NCBI GenBank assembly: GCA_035402645.1
Contig: DAONDQ010000151.1
Location: 1 to 5,968 of the forward strand
Direction: 5' to 3'
DNA: 5,968 nt
From: DAONDQ01 sp035402645
GTDB taxonomy: Bacteria > Cloacimonadota > Cloacimonadia > Cloacimonadales > DAONDQ01
Of this stretch, positions 5,684-5,968 are shown one piece after another. A program made the position numbers and the translations under genes. The notes beneath the pieces were generated by a model that was not told the origin of the DNA, made no database searches, and saw only the letters and a program-made list of their open reading frames with translations. The number at the start of each line of letters is the position of its first letter. Within the stretch, counting starts at the first letter, position 1.

Positions 5684-5761
5684 GATTGGAAGTATTACCA
5701 ATTCTTTGTTGATTGGCATTTTCATTTCTAAAGACCAATCATTTTGATTTTATCAGCCAAT
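5684..5761. repeat. Cluster of ATTGG/CCAAT words in alternating orientation
   Basis: GATTGG (5684-5689), CCAAT (5698-5702), GATTGG (5711-5716), CCAATC (5735-5740) and CCAAT (5757-5761) fall within 78 bases. TGATTGG (5710-5716) and CCAATCA (5735-5741) form a 7-bp inverted repeat with an 18-base loop. They lie upstream of the predicted promoter at 5869 and may be regulator half-sites, though AT-rich DNA gives such words by chance fairly easily. Confidence 0.3.
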
Positions 5762-5868
5762 TACTTACATCCCAAACCCCCTATTCAAATAATTTTCACA
5801 TAGTCATATTTACATTAATTGCAGATAATTAGATATAAGCTGTCCACAACTTTTTAGGAATTAAATAC

Positions 5869-5874
5869 TATAAT
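5869..5874 (+). promoter_or_regulatory. Consensus -10 box for the gene at 5941
   Basis: TATAAT matches the sigma70 -10 perfectly and would start transcription near G5881. No good -35 is found at 16-18 bp spacing (the bases there read about ACAACT), so the promoter may need an activator or another sigma factor. The resulting leader is about 60 bases. Confidence 0.45.
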
Positions 5875-5884
5875 ATTAAAGGAC

Positions 5885-5905
5885 GCTGTTTATTTTGGGA
5901 ACAGC
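5885..5905 (+). other. Hairpin at the 5' end of the leader of the gene at 5941
   Basis: GCTGTT (5885-5890) pairs with AACAGC (5900-5905) around a 9-base loop, only a few bases after the predicted transcription start. A stem this close to the 5' end can protect mRNA from decay. It ends 26 bases before the Shine-Dalgarno and does not cover it. Confidence 0.35.
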
Positions 5906-5940
5906 ATTTGGGTGATTAACAAACCATTTCTGGAGGAGAA

Positions 5941-5968
5941 ATGAAAAACCTTGTATCATTACTAATCC
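5941..5968 (+). CDS. Start of a new gene, probably an exported protein (3' end outside the window)
   Basis: ATG at 5941 is preceded by GGAGGAG (5932-5938) with two bases between. Nine codons are visible (MKNLVSLLI), a short basic start leading into hydrophobic residues, as in the beginning of a signal peptide. A consensus -10 box lies about 70 bases upstream. Nothing more can be said about function. Confidence 0.75.

Larger units (their letters stand above)
5356..5940. other. AT-rich intergenic region between the methyltransferase and the next gene
   Basis: In these 585 bases the two flanking genes diverge. I see the methyltransferase promoter and operators (5370-5399), a T/A tract (5420-5427), a doubtful small ORF (5474-5572, minus), an 11-nt tandem repeat inside an inverted repeat (5572-5644), ATTGG/CCAAT words (5684-5761), and the -10 box and leader hairpin of the next gene (5869-5905). 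No tRNA, transposase remnant or longer ORF was found. Bases 5762-5860 hold nothing I can name. Confidence 0.7.

Noticed and set aside
5947..5956. Second copy of AACCTTGTAT, matching half of the candidate operator, inside the last gene
   Set aside because: Ten-base matches between two places in a window of this size are expected by chance, and the second half of the palindrome is missing.
1..5968. CRISPR array, tRNA, rRNA or insertion sequence
   Set aside because: I saw no regularly spaced direct repeats with unique spacers, no cloverleaf, no rRNA-like stretch and no transposase or terminal inverted repeats.

Overview
The window comes from a Gram-negative bacterium, because it carries a complete lpxK (lipid A 4'-kinase). 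Base composition is low to moderate, roughly 40% GC in the housekeeping genes by hand sampling of lines. The Fn3/Ig-like repeat protein and the style of LemA and LpxK would fit Cloacimonadota or another member of the Fibrobacterota-Chlorobi-Bacteroidota neighbourhood. That placement is a guess from protein style, not a search result.

Layout. 1-1518 (+) is the C-terminal 505 residues of a large secreted repeat protein, closed by a perfect 10-bp hairpin and T-tract terminator. 1704-2306 (+) is lemA, followed by a second hairpin terminator that ends only 4 bases before the start codon of lpxK (2346-3389, +). A restriction-endonuclease-like gene (3405-4310, +) starts 15 bases after the lpxK stop and has its own Shine-Dalgarno, so it is probably co-transcribed with lpxK. 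A DNA methyltransferase with an N-terminal MerR-type helix-turn-helix (4267-5355, -) runs towards it, and the two genes overlap tail to tail by 44 bp. 5356-5940 is a 585-base AT-rich intergenic region. It holds the methyltransferase promoter with operator-like palindromes, an 11-nt tandem repeat inside a larger imperfect inverted repeat, a doubtful 32-codon ORF and a cluster of ATTGG/CCAAT words. It ends in the leader of a new gene that begins at 5941 with a strong Shine-Dalgarno and runs off the window.

How it fits together. The most interesting unit is the restriction-modification (R-M) pair at 3405-5400. The nuclease carries the order E133, D172, S-I-K198, K202-D203-R204, D211. This matches, in spacing as I recall it, the active site and the recognition triplet of the EcoRII/Ecl18kI/PspGI group. 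The methyltransferase is a beta-class amino-methyltransferase (DPPY before the SAM-binding DPFGGSGTT motif). Its fused MerR-like domain faces a well-formed promoter (TTGTAC, 17 bp, TATGAT) whose spacer contains the inverted repeat ACCTTGTATAAGGT, which is where MerR-type proteins bind. The inference is an autoregulated methyltransferase and a nuclease that has no promoter of its own that I can see and depends on an essential lipid A gene for expression. No CRISPR array, tRNA, rRNA or transposase was seen.
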